A DNA stretch of 64,000 nucleotides from Symbiodinium natans (lineage: Eukaryota; Sar; Dinophyceae; Suessiales; Symbiodiniaceae), in assembly GCA_905221605.1 (NCBI GenBank), contig CAJNDS010002390.1:1291813-1355812 (forward strand). The letters run 5' to 3'. The translations under genes were made by a program, and so were the position numbers. Below the pieces are notes generated by a model. It was not told the origin of the DNA. It did no database searches and saw nothing but the letters and a program-made list of their open reading frames with translations. Of the stretch, positions 1 to 11,074 are shown one piece after another. The first letter of the stretch is position 1, and each line of letters begins with the position of its first letter.

Positions 1-299
1 CCTAAACCCTAAGCCCTGCTTCCAACCAGGGTTATATAACGGGGCCCAGCAATCCAAAGACACCGAGTGCCAGCAACTGCTTAGGGCCTTGCAGGGTTGA
101 GGGTTTAGGGCTAGGGCCAACCCAGTTCATGTAGGGCCCCCCGACTCTCTGGGGTTTAGGGTTTAATGTTGAGGGCCGAGGGTTGAGGGTTTAGGGTTCA
201 GCAGGGAAACAGAACGTCAGAGGAACTCCAATGGGATTGCTGCCCTTTTTTTGGACTGGTTGTAAGCCCTAAACCCTGAGCCCTAAGCCCGAAGCCCGA

Positions 300-673
<374 letters not shown>

Positions 674-770
674 TAGTGCTGGCGGTGGCGGTGTCCACGG
701 TCACCAAGGCCTGTGCTTTTGTGGTTCGGGGCAAGGTTCGGGGTTTTAGGCCTGATATGTGTCACTCTGT

Positions 771-883
771 ACCCTAAACCCTAAACCCTTTAAACCCTTT
801 AAACCCTTTAAACCCTTTAAACCCTTGAAACCCTTTAAAGCCTTTAAAGCCCTTTAAACCCGCAACCCTAAACCCTAACCATT
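771..883. repeat. CCCTTTAAA 9-mer and CCCTAAA array
   Basis: A short array of a 9 bp unit (AAACCCTTT) flanked by true CCCTAAA heptamers. It lies about 80 bp upstream of the exon-like island at 966 and is in the C-strand orientation expected at an intron 3' end here. Confidence 0.85.
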
Positions 884-965
884 TTTGGGACCAGAATTTT
901 GAGAAATGACCACTATTGGCCCAACCAACCTCCACCTCTACAGGCCCCCTAAGCCCACACTCCAG

Positions 966-1029
966 CAACCCCGAACTCCTACCGACAACGGAAACCAGCA
1001 GATTCGACCTAGATTTGGGAGATTTTAGG
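966..1029 (+). CDS. Exon-like island, gene A, unknown product
   Basis: The acceptor reads CACTCCAG and the donor GG/GTCAGG. The reading frame is 1 nt plus 21 codons, beginning NPELLPTTETSR and continuing FDLDLGDFR, acidic and with C/G-rich third positions. It leaves phase 0, which fits the next island at 1434. CCCTAAA-type repeats lie upstream and TTTAGGG repeats directly downstream. No family is recognised. Confidence 0.5.
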
Positions 1030-1433
1030 GTCAGGGTTTAGGGGTCTAGGGTTTAGGGTTTGGGGTGGTTGTGGGTAAATCAGTTCTGCAAGCACCTTCT
1101 TAGTCCCTCAAGGCAGCTTTGGATACGCTTTTTGTCCTTGTAGTAAGATAGAAAGGATGTAGGGGTTTTGCGTTTCGGGTTTAGGTTAGGGCCCCGAACC
1201 AGGTATAATATAGCTCACCTTTACCCCAAAGTTATCCATAAACCCTGACACCCTAAGCCCCCAAGTCCCCAAAACTCAACACTGGCCCAACACTCTAAGT
1301 TGTGGAGCGCCCTGTCAACCCTAAACCTGAACCTGCTTACCCCTAACAGCCCTCCAAACCCATTGAACACCCTCTACACACTCTTAAACTCCTCTAAACC
1401 CTCTACAACTCGAAGCGTTGGGCTGGTATCCAG

Positions 1434-1494
1434 CCTGGGGTTGAATCTGTGGCGGCTGCATCGTCAGAAGGTGACCTTGCAGCAGCAAAGGAAG
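1434..1494 (+). CDS. Exon-like island, gene A, Ala/Ser-rich
   Basis: Acceptor TGGTATCCAG, donor GGAAG/GTTGAC. Twenty codons plus 1 nt read PGVESVAAASSEGDL then AAAKE. The phase matches the preceding island (0 to 0). The helical, low-hydrophobic composition suggests a soluble linker; no family is recognised. A second possible donor (GTGACC) lies at 1471. Confidence 0.5.
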
Positions 1495-1559
1495 GTTGAC
1501 CAACGAACCCCGCACTGTGGACGCATTGACTAGTTGACATCGAGTGCAAGCTTCCTGGC

Positions 1560-1660
1560 CGGCACGCCGGAACTACACTGTTCGTAACCCTAAACCCTAA
1601 ACCCTGAACCCTATACCCTATACCCTAAACCCTATAAACCCTAAACCCTAAACCCTAAAC
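1560..1660. repeat. CCCTAAA interstitial telomere-like array
   Basis: About a dozen CCCTAAA heptamers with CCCTATA and CCCTGAA variants. The stretch 1661-1893 to its right holds no gene I can support: it contains a poly-G tract at 1737-1750 and further heptamers at 1855-1886. Confidence 0.9.
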
Positions 1661-1901
1661 CGAGATGTGGGCTGAAGCTCCGGGATGTGGGACGAGTACC
1701 TCAGAAGGCTCATCAGCAGGATTTGGGTTTTAAGGGCGGGGGGGGGGGGGAAAAAGGTATCACCCCTCTTCAGGTGCATGGAAAGTCCGACTTCCACTGG
1801 AAAGTGCCCATGAAAAGCCGGGCTGAGAGGGTTTTTGGGGGCTCGGCCGTCCGACCCTAAACCCTGAACCCTAAACCCTAAACCTCCCCGCCTGCACTGA
1901 G

Positions 1902-1970
1902 TCCACGCAATTCTTCGGCCTGGCAATTGGCTTCTGCGTAGTGGTGGGCGGCTTTGGCATCGGCGGCCCG
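1902..1970 (+). CDS. Exon-like island, gene A, one hydrophobic segment
   Basis: Acceptor CACTGAG. Twenty-three codons read STQFFGLAIGFCVVV then GGFGIGGP, a Gly-rich transmembrane-like helix with strong C/G third positions. The open frame ends at a GC-type donor (CCG/GCTTAGGG); with a GT donor it would meet TAG, so either a GC donor is used or this is a terminal exon. Joining it to 1494 needs another phase, so an exon may be missed between them. Confidence 0.5.
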
Positions 1971-2086
1971 GCTTAGGGTTTTAGGGTTTAGAGTTTGGGG
2001 TTTGGGGTTTGGGGTTTGGGGTTTGTGGTTTGGGGTTTGGGGTTTGGAGTTTGGGGTTTGGGGTTTGGGGTTTGGGGTTTGGGTGA
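1971..2086. repeat. TTTAGGG then TTTGGGG variant array at an intron start
   Basis: Directly after the island ending at 1970 come TTTAGGG copies and then about 12 copies of the variant heptamer TTTGGGG. From 2087 to 3240 I see no supported gene, only scattered CCCTAAA remnants and one palindromic element (2645-2757). Confidence 0.9.
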
Positions 2087-2644
2087 GTGGAGGTGCTGTG
2101 AGTATCCGACAAACGCAGTTGTATGGGATCACTTTGCGCTTCACCACCCCGCCTTCTCCTCCATGCTAAGTATCCCTACCCCCGGCAATAGCCTGAACCC
2201 AATTAACCATACAACCATAACCTTAAACCCTAGACCCAGAACCCGTAACGCAACCTTAAGCGCTAAGCCATGGACCTGAAGCCCGGAACCCTTGTAACCC
2301 TTAGCTACTTACCGCTTCTTCCTTAGCATGAAACCCCTGGCCCCAAACCTGAAAACCGCAAACCCCCAACCTCGTGAACCTTAAGACACCTCAACCCTAT
2401 GTAAACGGAATTTCCTTGAACTCTTGAACCCTCTAACCCGTCTTGTGTTCCAAGTCGAGTTCGCGATGCAAGTGTTTGTGTTAGGGTTTACGCTTGGTTT
2501 TAAAAAGGTGAGGTCTCTTGTCTCCTTGGCGGTGCTTAGGATACTTGGATTAAAGAAAATTGGCCGCTTTAATTCCTAAGAAACAGCTAAAAGTAGAGTT
2601 TTTGCCAGGGTTACTACAGGGTTTGGCAGGTTGAACATTGACTG

Positions 2645-2757
2645 GCTGGTTCTGAGTAGGGAATGAGGGAATGAAGGCCCTACATAACCCCTTAAAGGGT
2701 ATATATATGTATATGTATATGGCCTCATTCCCTCATTCCCTACTAAGAGAACCAGGG
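2645..2757. mobile_element. MITE-like palindrome, family X (CTGGTTCT...AGAACCAG)
   Basis: The two ends are inverted copies: CTGGTTCTGAGTAGGGAATG at the left and CATTCCCTACTAAGAGAACC at the right, with GAATGAGG repeated inward on both arms and a TATATG centre. A shorter copy with the same ends lies at 16451-16531. It has no coding capacity, so it is non-autonomous. Confidence 0.75.
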
Positions 2758-3242
2758 GTTGAACCAGCACCGAGAATCTTCTTCGGTGGGTGGCGCATTC
2801 TGACTGGCTGCCTCCATCTCCAGACACTCCCAAAACCCGAGCCCTAAACCCGAACACCTAAGCCCTATAGGCCCTAAACCCTAAACCCTAAACCCGAAAG
2901 CCTTGAAATCCTGCCTAGCTTCAAAGCTTCCCCACCAAGAAGTGCCCTCAACCCTATAAACACAAAGATCCTCAGAATCTCGGCGCCGGGTTTTCAGTCT
3001 GGGAAGCGCAATCTGTTCAAGTCAGTCAAACACTAAACCGAGTGCGCTGTCATTCCTGAAGCTCATGGCCGCCAAATTGCAGACGTTGTATCGTTTTCTA
3101 ACTTCAGCATGAGCTCCAAGCACTACTTGTGCCCAAAGCCTTAAAACCCAAGTCTCGTACATGAACCATTCGGATGTGCGATGTCAGCTGCTCCACGTCC
3201 CAACCCAAAATCCGAAAAAACCCTACACCCCTCAGCCCGCAG

Positions 3243-3295
3243 CTCAACACTTTCCCGATGCCCGAAGCTCTCACCAAAACGAGGCAACATCTCCG
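3243..3295 (+). CDS. Possible exon, unknown
   Basis: Acceptor CAGCCCGCAG, donor CCG/GTGGCG. Seventeen codons plus 2 nt read LNTFPMPEALTKTRQHL. It lies in a repeat-poor stretch (2890-3600) with several open frames. There is no paralogue or neighbour phase to confirm it, so this is weak. Confidence 0.25.
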
Positions 3296-3716
3296 GTGGC
3301 GCATTGATCCCTGGCTTTGTTTGTTCAGGGCGGTTCCAGAGACTGGAATTTGGCACTATAATCATTGTATCTTTACTGATATCCAGAGACTCCAATACCC
3401 CTGGATCAAGGAACGTGTCTATGAGATTCGCAGACTAAACCCGTCAGCCTACATGCGCCCCAGACAGTGTAAGGCCACGCGAAGACTCAAGACCTGAAGA
3501 TTTCATTCCTGAGGTTTCAACCCTAAGTCCCTAAACTCCATACCTTGTGCTGTATAAACCCACAAGCCTATAAACCATTTACCTCTGTACCCTAAACCTC
3601 ACACAAACCCTTCAAAGTCCCATCTTACCCTCTATATACCGTGTCCAATCGAAACTCCTAGACCCTATATGAAACAGGGTGTTTATTTCTGTTTTTGGTT
3701 GGGAGTACCCTAAACC

Positions 3717-4027
3717 CCAAACCCCATTTCCAAACCCCAAACCCCAAACCCCAAACCCCAAACCCCAAACCCCAAACCCCAAACCCCAAACCCCAAACCC
3801 CAAACCCCAAACCCCAAACCCCAAACCCCACACCCCAAACCCCAAACCCCAAACCCCAAACCCCAAACCCCACACCCCAAACCCCAAACCCCAAACCCCA
3901 AACCCCAAACCCCAAACCCCAAACCCCAAACCCCAAACCCCAAACCCCAAACCCCAAACCCTAAACCCTAAACCCTAAACCCTAAACCCTAAACCCTAAA
4001 ACCCTAAAACCCTAAACCCTAAACCCT
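3717..4027. repeat. CCCCAAA variant array grading into CCCTAAA
   Basis: About 33 copies of the heptamer CCCCAAA (two changed to CCCCACA), switching sharply at 3957 to CCCTAAA. It forms the 3' end of the intron before the exon at 4035. The long ORFs on both strands here are translations of this heptamer. Confidence 0.97.
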
Positions 4028-4034
4028 ACTTCAG

Positions 4035-4124
4035 CGAAGGAATCCAGCTGTGGCCTTGGGCCTCGCCATTTCGGGCGGGGGCTTAGCCAAGGCTTTAGCG
4101 GCCCGTCTTAGAGCTGAGCTGGAG
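4035..4124 (+). CDS. Exon, gene A, small-residue-rich
   Basis: Acceptor CCCTACTTCAG, donor CTGGAG/GTTTGC. Exactly 30 codons, read as RRNPAVALGLAISGGG then LAKALAARLRAELE, phase 0 in and out, with C/G third positions throughout. CCCTAAA lies directly upstream and TTTAGGG directly downstream. The Gly/Ala-rich stretch could be a membrane or nucleotide-binding segment; I cannot assign a family. Confidence 0.65.
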
Positions 4125-4134
4125 GTTTGCGGGA

Positions 4135-4285
4135 TTGGGGTTTAGGGTTTATAGGGTTGAAGAAAAATGGGTTTAGGGTTTACGGTTTAGGGTTTAGGGT
4201 TTAGAGTTTAGGGTTTAGGGTTTAGGGTATAGGGTTTAGGGTTTAGGGTATAGGGTTTAATCAGGGTTTAGGGCTTGGGGTTTAG
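4135..4285. repeat. TTTAGGG array at an intron 5' end
   Basis: G-strand heptamers begin within about 15 nt of the donor at 4125. The rest of the intron (to 5246) holds GC-rich spacer, a palindrome around TTAATATTAG (4453-4550) and further heptamers. No gene was seen between 4286 and 4845. Confidence 0.85.
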
Positions 4286-4845
4286 AATTTTGGGCTCGGG
4301 GGTGGGTGGAAAGTTGTCGGCAGGCTTTGCTCAGCAAGTTTAGGCCGCCTGTCTTGCTAGTTCAACCCACCCCTTCTGCCGCGAAAACTCGGAAACCCCG
4401 TTTTTTTTTTTGTTTTCATCCCCTCCCCCTAACATGAACCCCCCCCTACCCCCTAATATTAAAACACACACCCATATACTCCAAAAATATGCTGAAACAG
4501 GGGCATTTAATATTAGGGAGAGTGGGTTAATTAATATTAGGGGGAGGGGATTAGGCTTTCGGGTTTGGTTTAGGGCGTAGAGTTTCTAGGGTACAGGTTC
4601 TATAGGGTTTGTGGGCTTTATAGGCTTTCTAGGGTTTATATGGGGGGTTATAGGGTTCATACAGGTTTAGGGCTTTAGGGTACCCTTGAAACACTGGCGA
4701 AAAAAGATGCCTGAAACAAACTCTCTGAACGAAGGTCCTTTTATTGTGGTCGGAATAAGTACTGATAGCATTACCATATGGTCCTTATTATAGCCATGCC
4801 AATAAGAAGCTACAAAACCCTATTCTACTGCCGCTATAAACCCAA

Positions 4846-5235
4846 AACCCTAAACCCTAAACCCTATACCGTAAACCCTAAACCCTAAACCCTAAACCCT
4901 AGGAACATCGTCGATTTCATACTCCAAAGGTTTCTGAGTTTCTGGGCTTCTGGGTTCCAGCTCCAGAGGCGCAGGACCCTGCAAACCGTGTAAACCCTAT
5001 CCGCCCTGCAACCCCTATAATCTCTATAAACCCTAAACCCTAAACCCTAAACCCTAAACCCTAACCCTAAACCCTAAACCCTAAACCCTAAACCCTAAAC
5101 CCTAGAGGACCCTAGCCCTGAACCCTGAGCCCGAAGCCCTAAACCAAAACCCTAGAGTGGCAAACCTCGCCTAAACCCTAATTAAACCCTAAACCCTAAA
5201 TCCTAAACCCTAAACCCTAAATCCTAAACCCTAAA
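4846..5235. repeat. CCCTAAA arrays at an intron 3' end
   Basis: Several runs of CCCTAAA (4846-4902, 5028-5104, 5165-5237) separated by short spacers, all in C-strand orientation. They lead into the exon at 5247 and pair in sequence with the TTTAGGG array after the donor at 4125. Confidence 0.95.
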
Positions 5236-5246
5236 CCCGCGCTAAG

Positions 5247-5336
5247 GCCTACACTGCTGTTCAGTTCCTGGCAGCCGGCGTGGCAGCCACCACCTTCAAG
5301 GCCGGCTTAGGGCACAACACCACCAGTCGGTTCAGG
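5247..5336 (+). CDS. Exon, gene A, Ala-rich
   Basis: Acceptor CCGCGCTAAG, donor TTCAGG/GTTTAG taken from the first telomere heptamer of the next intron. Thirty codons in phase 0 read AYTAVQFLAAGVAATT then FKAGLGHNTTSRFR. Same phase as 4035 and 6077, so these three join in frame. NTTS would be an N-glycosylation motif if the segment is luminal. Function unknown. Confidence 0.65.
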
Positions 5337-5421
5337 GTTTAGGGTGTAGGGTTTGGGGTTTAGGGTTTAGGGTTTGGGGTTTAGGGTTTAGGGTTTGGGG
5401 TTTAGGGTTTAGGGGCTTAGT
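5337..5421. repeat. TTTAGGG array at an intron 5' end
   Basis: About 10 heptamers with TTTGGGG interspersed, starting at the splice donor itself. The intron to 6076 also holds CA and TA dinucleotide runs (5661-5695), C-strand heptamers (5855-5945) and no gene. Confidence 0.9.
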
Positions 5422-6076
5422 TTAGTGTTTAGGGGCCTCAAACCGTAATTAAGCCCTAAACCCAAAAAAAATCGCTGAAGGCGCCAAAAGGCCCCACCTT
5501 GCCCTAAACTTCTACTACATAGTCTCTTATTCCCCTTTTCTGGGGGGTTTGGGTTCCCTGAAAAGCCCAGATACGGCCCCCACCCCAGATACTCCCCCCC
5601 CCTGAACGCCACGACGACGTCGATGATGACCCACATCATCTACATTGAGACGTCGCAAATCAACACACACACACAGAGGTATATATATATATATAGTACT
5701 GACAATGTATACAGTACGAGGTGATTTGTAAGGTCACATAAATACTTGTTGCCACAAGGTTAAGTAGATCAGAGGAGGGGGCGGCACGCATCAAGTGATG
5801 CGACGTGGTCAGGACAGCCCTCAGTACAGCTCTCAGGCAGTATGTATAGGAATACCCTAAACCCTAAACCCTTAAAGTTTAGGTGTTTGTTCGAATTCGG
5901 AGTGGGGAATTTTTTCATATGAGGCCGGGTAAACCCTAAACCCTACCTCAAGAGCCCAAAACCTACCCTTTTGCAGGTTCCCTAAGAATACCACAAGGGT
6001 TTAGAGTAAGAGCCTACAAGAAAGAAGGGTTAAGGGTTCTGGAGGTTAAGCCCGAAACCCTAAGCCCAAAGCCCAG

Positions 6077-6154
6077 GTCACGCACGAAGCAGACCTGGAC
6101 TCGCCAGAGGCCAAGAGCATCACGCAGTCTGCGTTGCCAGGCTGCATTGTTCGG
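6077..6154 (+). CDS. Exon, gene A, acidic/polar
   Basis: Acceptor AAAGCCCAG, donor GTTCGG/GTTTCC. Twenty-six codons in phase 0 read VTHEADLDSPEAKSI then TQSALPGCIVR. It continues in frame from 5336. C-strand heptamers follow almost at once (6159-6285), so the flanking rule is broken on its right side. Function unknown. Confidence 0.55.
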
Positions 6155-7185
6155 GTTTCCCTAAACCCTAAACCCTAAACCTTAATCCCTAAACCCTAAA
6201 CCCGAAACCCTAAACCTCAATCCCTAAACCCTAAACCCGAAACCCTAAACCTCAATCCCTAAACCCTGGACCCCTGAACCCTAAACCGCAGTTTAGGGCT
6301 TAGGGGAGGGCCTTAGAGAGGCCCTCATGTTGTGTCACATTTGCAAAACAACCATTGGGCCATAATGAGTTCAAGGAGTTCCTTTGTCATCCGAAACGAA
6401 TAAGGGGATTTTCGGGTTTAGGATATAGGGGTTTAGGGTTTAGGGTTTAGGGGTCTCCGAAATTCGGGGTACCTTATTGGGGTCCTTTTTGTAAGGGAAT
6501 CCTACTATTTGGGGTCTATTTTGGGGTCCCTACTCTCGCAAACCCCCCATGACGTAGCTCGGAAGGAAAACTAGCATCGTGAGGAGGGCCCTCCCTGTAG
6601 GGTTCAGGACGAAAACCGAAGACATAGTCAAGCGCTTACAGCTGTGCCCCCTGAGAGTCCTGGGAGTAGGGTTTAGGGTTTGGGGTTTAGGGTTTTAGGT
6701 TTTGGGTTTTGGGTTTAGGGTGTTTAGGGATGATGGGTGTCTACAGAACCCTGAAACCCTAAAAGCCTCAACAAGCTACTCGCGGGTATGGTTTGGTGTG
6801 TACTTAAAGGCTCCTAGGCAGTTATACGTAATAATATAAGATCCGCAAGCAGATGTATGACCACTTAGAGCTCTATATATCCCTAAAGCCTGCAAACCCT
6901 GAACCCGAAACCCCGCTTGAAGTTTGGGTTTGACGGGTTTCGGGCTTAGGGCTTAGGGCTTAGGGGCTTAGGGGCTTAGGGCTTAAGGCATAGGGTTTAG
7001 GGTTTAGGGTTTAGGGTTTAGGGTCTAGGGCAACTTAGAGCAGCGCTCTGTGGACGAAGGTAGACTGGCATCCCGGCGTTCGAGCGGCGAAGAGGTGATG
7101 TTCTGGCGTTGTGGCATTCGACTACTCTCCGAGGGTCCATGTACAAATCTAGCATTTTTTAGAGCGACACTGGCTACACTGGTAG
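6155..7185. other. Intron-like stretch without a supported gene
   Basis: Contains CCCTAAA/CCTCAATCCC arrays (6159-6290), a palindromic GGGGTACC...GGGGTCCC element (about 6455-6560, also near 23680 and 49085), TTTAGGG runs (6665-6722, 6945-7027) and a spacer at 7028-7180 that I could not assign. Confidence 0.6.
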
Positions 7186-7300
7186 GGTTTAGGGTTTAGG
7201 GTTTAGGGTTTAGGGTTTAGGGTTTAGGGTTTAGGGTTTAGGGTTTAGGGTCTAGGGCTTAGGGTTTAGGGTTTAGGGTCTAAGGTTTAAGGTTTAGGGC
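7181..7300. repeat. TTTAGGG interstitial array
   Basis: About 16 G-strand heptamers with TCTAGGG and CTTAGGG changes. The following 600 bp (7301-7900) has no supported gene; it ends with an AT-rich TAAATA microsatellite (7735-7798) and a poly-G run (7879-7899). Confidence 0.9.
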
Positions 7301-7923
7301 TTTGGGGCCCAAATATCTACTAGATAGGCACATGGACCCTCAGGGGTCCTGGAAGCGTCGGTAGCCAAGAGGTAGCTTGGTTTGCGCAAAATGACGCTGC
7401 TGTCAACACAGGATGCTAAGAGGAGAAAGGTTCGAGGCTTGGGCCAAGTCGCCGGTGATGTGTTACATGTTGCATCAATTGGTTCTCTTAGTAGCTGAGT
7501 GAGCACACTTTACACTTTGGGATACTATAATCCCTTAATGGAACTGAAGGTGTACTCCTGTTGGGGGCTTACAACTGGTGCCCCATGACCGTACTGAGAA
7601 GGGCATGTGCAGCCTTAGGTTTGAGTAGCTGCGCCCTACAGGTATAGGATTGAGGGACTCTACAATGAACACCCCCAAGATGTACGTCAACATTGCCGGC
7701 ATCTATCCAAAAGAGATTCCAGGACTGCGTTATATATAAATATAAATATAAACATAAATATAAATAAATAAATAAATAAATATATATATATATATATTCA
7801 GGGCATGTAAGAAGGGTGGTTAGGGTAAGGGGGTTTAGGCCCTGCAGGCCTTAGGGCCCTTTAGGGTTGTAGTTGGGGGCGGGGGGGGGGGGGGGGGGTG
7901 TTAGGGTTGCAGGGCTTATAGCC

Positions 7924-9200
7924 GTTTTGTTAAGATCTAGGGTTCAATTTAAGTTTAAGTAAGGTTTAAGTTTTGAGGTCAGGCATGTTTTGAGCTAAAG
8001 AATGTTGTTCTGGAGAGTTTGGTCTGCGTTTTGCAAGTGAAACCAGCTTCAAGATGCCTTTTTGGTATGTTTCAGCAGAAAAAGAAAATCGTTGTTCTAG
8101 ACACCTTGGCTTGTCTTTTTGTTAAGATCTAGGGTTCAAGGTTTAACATTAAGTAAGGTTTATGGTTTGGGGTTAGACATGTTTTGAGCTCAAAAGTATG
8201 GTTCTGGAGAGTTTGTACATCAACACCAGCCAAGAAGCATTTTGGATACCTCAGAATGCTTTATTTGTATGTTTGCAGCAGAAAATCATGGCTCTAGGCA
8301 CCTTGCCTTTTCATCAATTTTGGAGCATCTTGAACTACGGCATAGTTCTGAAGGTTTTTGTTTTATTCAAATTCAGTCGGAAGAGAGCATCCTTAACTAC
8401 GCCTGCGATTAGAAGGTAGCTTGGACAGCATCCTTAACCACCCTGTGGTGAAGGCATTTTGGGGTCTTAGTGAACTTCAACCAGTAGAGAGCATCGCGTA
8501 GCTAAGGGTTTTGGGTTTCAAGCACTTGGCGCCAACAGAGAGCATCCTTATTTACGGCGCGGATAAGGCAGCTTTGGAACATCCTTGACTACGCTGTAAT
8601 TTGGGGGGGGGGGTGTTGGGCTTCAACCAATTTGAGCTATTATTTACGGCGTGAAGAAGGATTTGGAAGTGGGGGACTTCGGCTAAGAAGTGTTTGTGCC
8701 CTCGCGTTACCGTGGATCTTGTGGCCGTTCTGTTAGGAGGTCCTCCACTTCCAAGTCCTTACTTACCGCGCGAATAGGGCTGTTTCGGTTTTCTTCCATT
8801 TCACCATTTGAGGAACCTCCTCTTGAATTTTTGGGGGTAGGCTCCAAATCCTTATTTGCCGCGCGAACCATTCGCGCGGCTGTTTTGGTTGTCGTCCATT
8901 TCATCAATTTGGGGGCCTCTTTAACTACAGCGTTCGTAAGGCTCCAAATCCATAATTATCGCGCGAAGAAGGCCGTTTCGGTTGTCGACCTCCTTCAACG
9001 GCGCGACCAAGGCTCCAAACCCTTATTCACCACGCGAAAAGCCTGCCTCGGTTCAGCAATTTGGTGCGCGCGATGAAAGCTCCAAAGCCTTACTTGACGC
9101 GCGAATGAGGGTGTTCCGATTGTCGTCCCAGTAATTTGGGAACATCTTTTCAGCCGCTTGAAAACGCCCTTAACTACGGCGCGATTGAGGGGCTGTTGCT
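7924..9200. repeat. Decayed tandem duplication, ~190 bp units then shorter degenerate units
   Basis: Units starting at 7924 and 8114 share TTTTGTTAAGATCTAGGGTT, AGGTTTA, CATGTTTTGAGCT, TTCTGGAGAGTTTG, the CAGCAGAAAA block and a CACCTTGCCTT-like end. Further copies to about 9200 are recognisable only by motifs such as GCTCCAAATCC, CGCGCGAA and CATCAATTTGGG. Telomere heptamers are absent here. The ORF around 8690 lies within these degenerate units and is not supported. Confidence 0.6.
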
Positions 9201-9223
9201 TTCAGCTATCTCCACGCAGTGCC

Positions 9224-9285
9224 AATTCCGTTCCGGTTGTTCCGGGGTCTTCCGTTCCGAGCGTTCCGTTCCGTTCCGTTCTGTG
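9224..9285. repeat. GTTCC pentamer repeat
   Basis: Short imperfect run of TTCCG/GTTCC units. The region 9286-9780 next to it has small overlapping ORFs on both strands but no splice-supported exon. Confidence 0.6.
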
Positions 9286-9814
9286 TAAGTAAACTACAAG
9301 GCCACTCGGAAGAAGGCCAAATTGATTTTAGCCAGCCCCGGAAAAGTCATGTTGGCCATTCCCTTGATTGGTTTGTCTGGGAGGCTCCGGCTGAATTCGG
9401 GAGGCAGTTTTTCGCCAGAGGCTCCCTCGCACAACTTCGGACACATTCTATATAGTACGCCGGCAAAAACATGTATAGAGCGGCAAATAATAGCTTTCGC
9501 ACATTAGTATGTATACTATGTAGCGACACTTGGGCACGTTTTCCCTCCGTCACTAACCCCGCTTCTTGAAACCACCCTTGTCCCATTCCCCGATATATAA
9601 GGGTTCAACCTTGTACGTCGAAGCCTTAAACCCTAAACCCTAAACACTGTGTCTACCGGAGTGTTTCCGCTTGCACTTACACGAGCTACCAGGCATGTCC
9701 CCTCCATCCAGGAACCATCAGTAGCCCCGTCTCCAGGCATCTAGAAGCCTTTCTTGGAATAAACTCGCTGCTACCCTTCAGCGATTTGCGGTAAGTTTGC
9801 AACCCATACATGTA

Positions 9815-9862
9815 TATGTATGTAAGTATGTAAATATGTAAGTATGTAAATGTGTATGTATG

Positions 9863-9893
<31 letters not shown>

Positions 9894-10022
9894 GTATGTA
9901 TGTATGTATGTATGTATGTGTGTGTATGTATGTATGTATGTATGTATGTATGTATGTATGTATGTATGTATGTATGTATGTATGTATGTATGTATGTATG
10001 TATGTATGTATGTATGTATGTA

Positions 10023-10054
<32 letters not shown>

Positions 10055-10370
10055 CATGTGCATGTGCATGTGCATGTGCATGTGCATGTGCATGTGCATG
10101 TGCATGTGCATGTGCATGTGCATGTGCATATGTATGTATGTGTGTGTATGTGTGTGTGTATGTGTGTGTGTATGTATGTATGTATGTAGGTACGTACGTA
10201 AGTACGTACGTACGTACGTACGTACGTAGGTATGTATGTATGTATGTATGTATGTATGTATGTATGTATGTATGTATGTATGTATGTATGTATGTATGTA
10301 TGTACACATGTACACATGTATAAATGCACACATGGGTATGTGTGTGTATATATATATATATATATATACG
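9815..10370. repeat. TATG/TGTA tetranucleotide microsatellite with TGCATG and ACGT sub-blocks
   Basis: About 550 bp of (TATG)n, changing to a (TGTGCA)n hexamer block at 10051-10128, then GTGT and TACG blocks (10190-10230), (TATG)n again and a TA run (10348-10368). Six frames stay open and encode Tyr-Val-Cys-Met or His-Thr-Tyr-Ile periodic peptides; these are not genes. Confidence 0.98.
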
Positions 10371-10616
10371 GGACCACACAGGCTGCAGAAGTGGTTCCAA
10401 GAAGCCCTTCAAAGCTTTCTGACAGAGAGAAACAGAGCAATTCCAAATCCACGTTTGAGACCTTACATTCCTAAACCCTATAGGCCCTATAAACTCTAAG
10501 CCCTAGACCACTACTGCATACTCTCGGGGCTTCCTACGGGATAAGGCCATTGGCCCAGGAGCCCATACCTTGAACCCCCTTAACCCGAACCCCTCGCTAA
10601 CCCCCCCCCCCCCTGT

Positions 10617-10707
10617 TTAGGGTTTAGGGTTTAGGGTTTAGGGTTTAGGGTTTAGGGTGTAGGGTTTAGGGTTTAGGGTTTAGGGTTTAGGGTTTAGGGT
10701 TTAGGGC
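10617..10707. repeat. TTTAGGG interstitial array
   Basis: Thirteen consecutive G-strand heptamers following a poly-C run (10598-10613). It is followed by CCCCAAAA-like C-strand repeats at 10708-10745, which lead into the island at 10756. Confidence 0.97.
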
Positions 10708-10755
10708 CCCCCAAAACCCCCCAAACCCCCTCAAAACCCCCCAAGCACACCGAAG

Positions 10756-10804
10756 CCTTTGCCGTGGCAAGCCGGCTGCAGGGTTTGAGGATTCAGGATC
10801 TGGG
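10756..10804 (+). CDS. Small exon-like island, gene A
   Basis: Acceptor CACCGAAG; open to the first GGG/GTTTAG at 10805, or to an earlier G/GTTTGA donor at 10781. The frame reads FAVASRLQ and then GLRIQDL. C-strand repeats on the left and TTTAGGG on the right match the exon pattern of the region. It is short and unconfirmed. Confidence 0.35.
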
Positions 10805-11027
10805 GTTTAGGGTTTAGGGTTTAAGGTTTAGGGTTTAGGGTTTAGGGTTTAGGGCTTCAGGGAATTATTCTAGGGTTTACAGCCAGAGTTTAAGGTTTAG
10901 TGCTTCGGGGATTCAGGATTTAGGGTTGGAGTTTAGGGTTTAGGGATCCGAGGTTCGTGATGTGAGGGTTTTTGAGGGGGGCTGCGGGGAAGAATCTGCC
11001 CTAAACCCTAGACCCGAGACCCGAAAC

Positions 11028-11074
11028 CCTAAATCCTAAACCCTAAACCCTAAACCCTAAACCCTAAACCCTAG
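11028..11074. repeat. CCCTAAA array ending in the acceptor CCCTAG
   Basis: Seven C-strand heptamers, the last changed to CCCTAG, which supplies the AG acceptor of the exon at 11075. Confidence 0.9.

Noticed and set aside
3612-3978. Gly-Phe-Gly-Val-Trp-Gly-Leu and Pro-Lys-Pro-Gln-Thr-Pro-Asn ORFs
   Set aside because: These are heptamer (CCCCAAA) translations. The same peptides appear at 1995, 19056 and 59613 wherever heptamers run.
4035-4124. Patatin-like or ATP-synthase-c-like segment (GLAISGGGLAKAL)
   Set aside because: The likeness is only to general Gly/Ala-rich patterns; there is no diagnostic catalytic or ion-binding residue in context.
9686-10452. 215-224 codon ORFs rich in His-Thr-Tyr-Ile
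   Set aside because: Direct translations of the TATG/TGCATG microsatellite in all frames.
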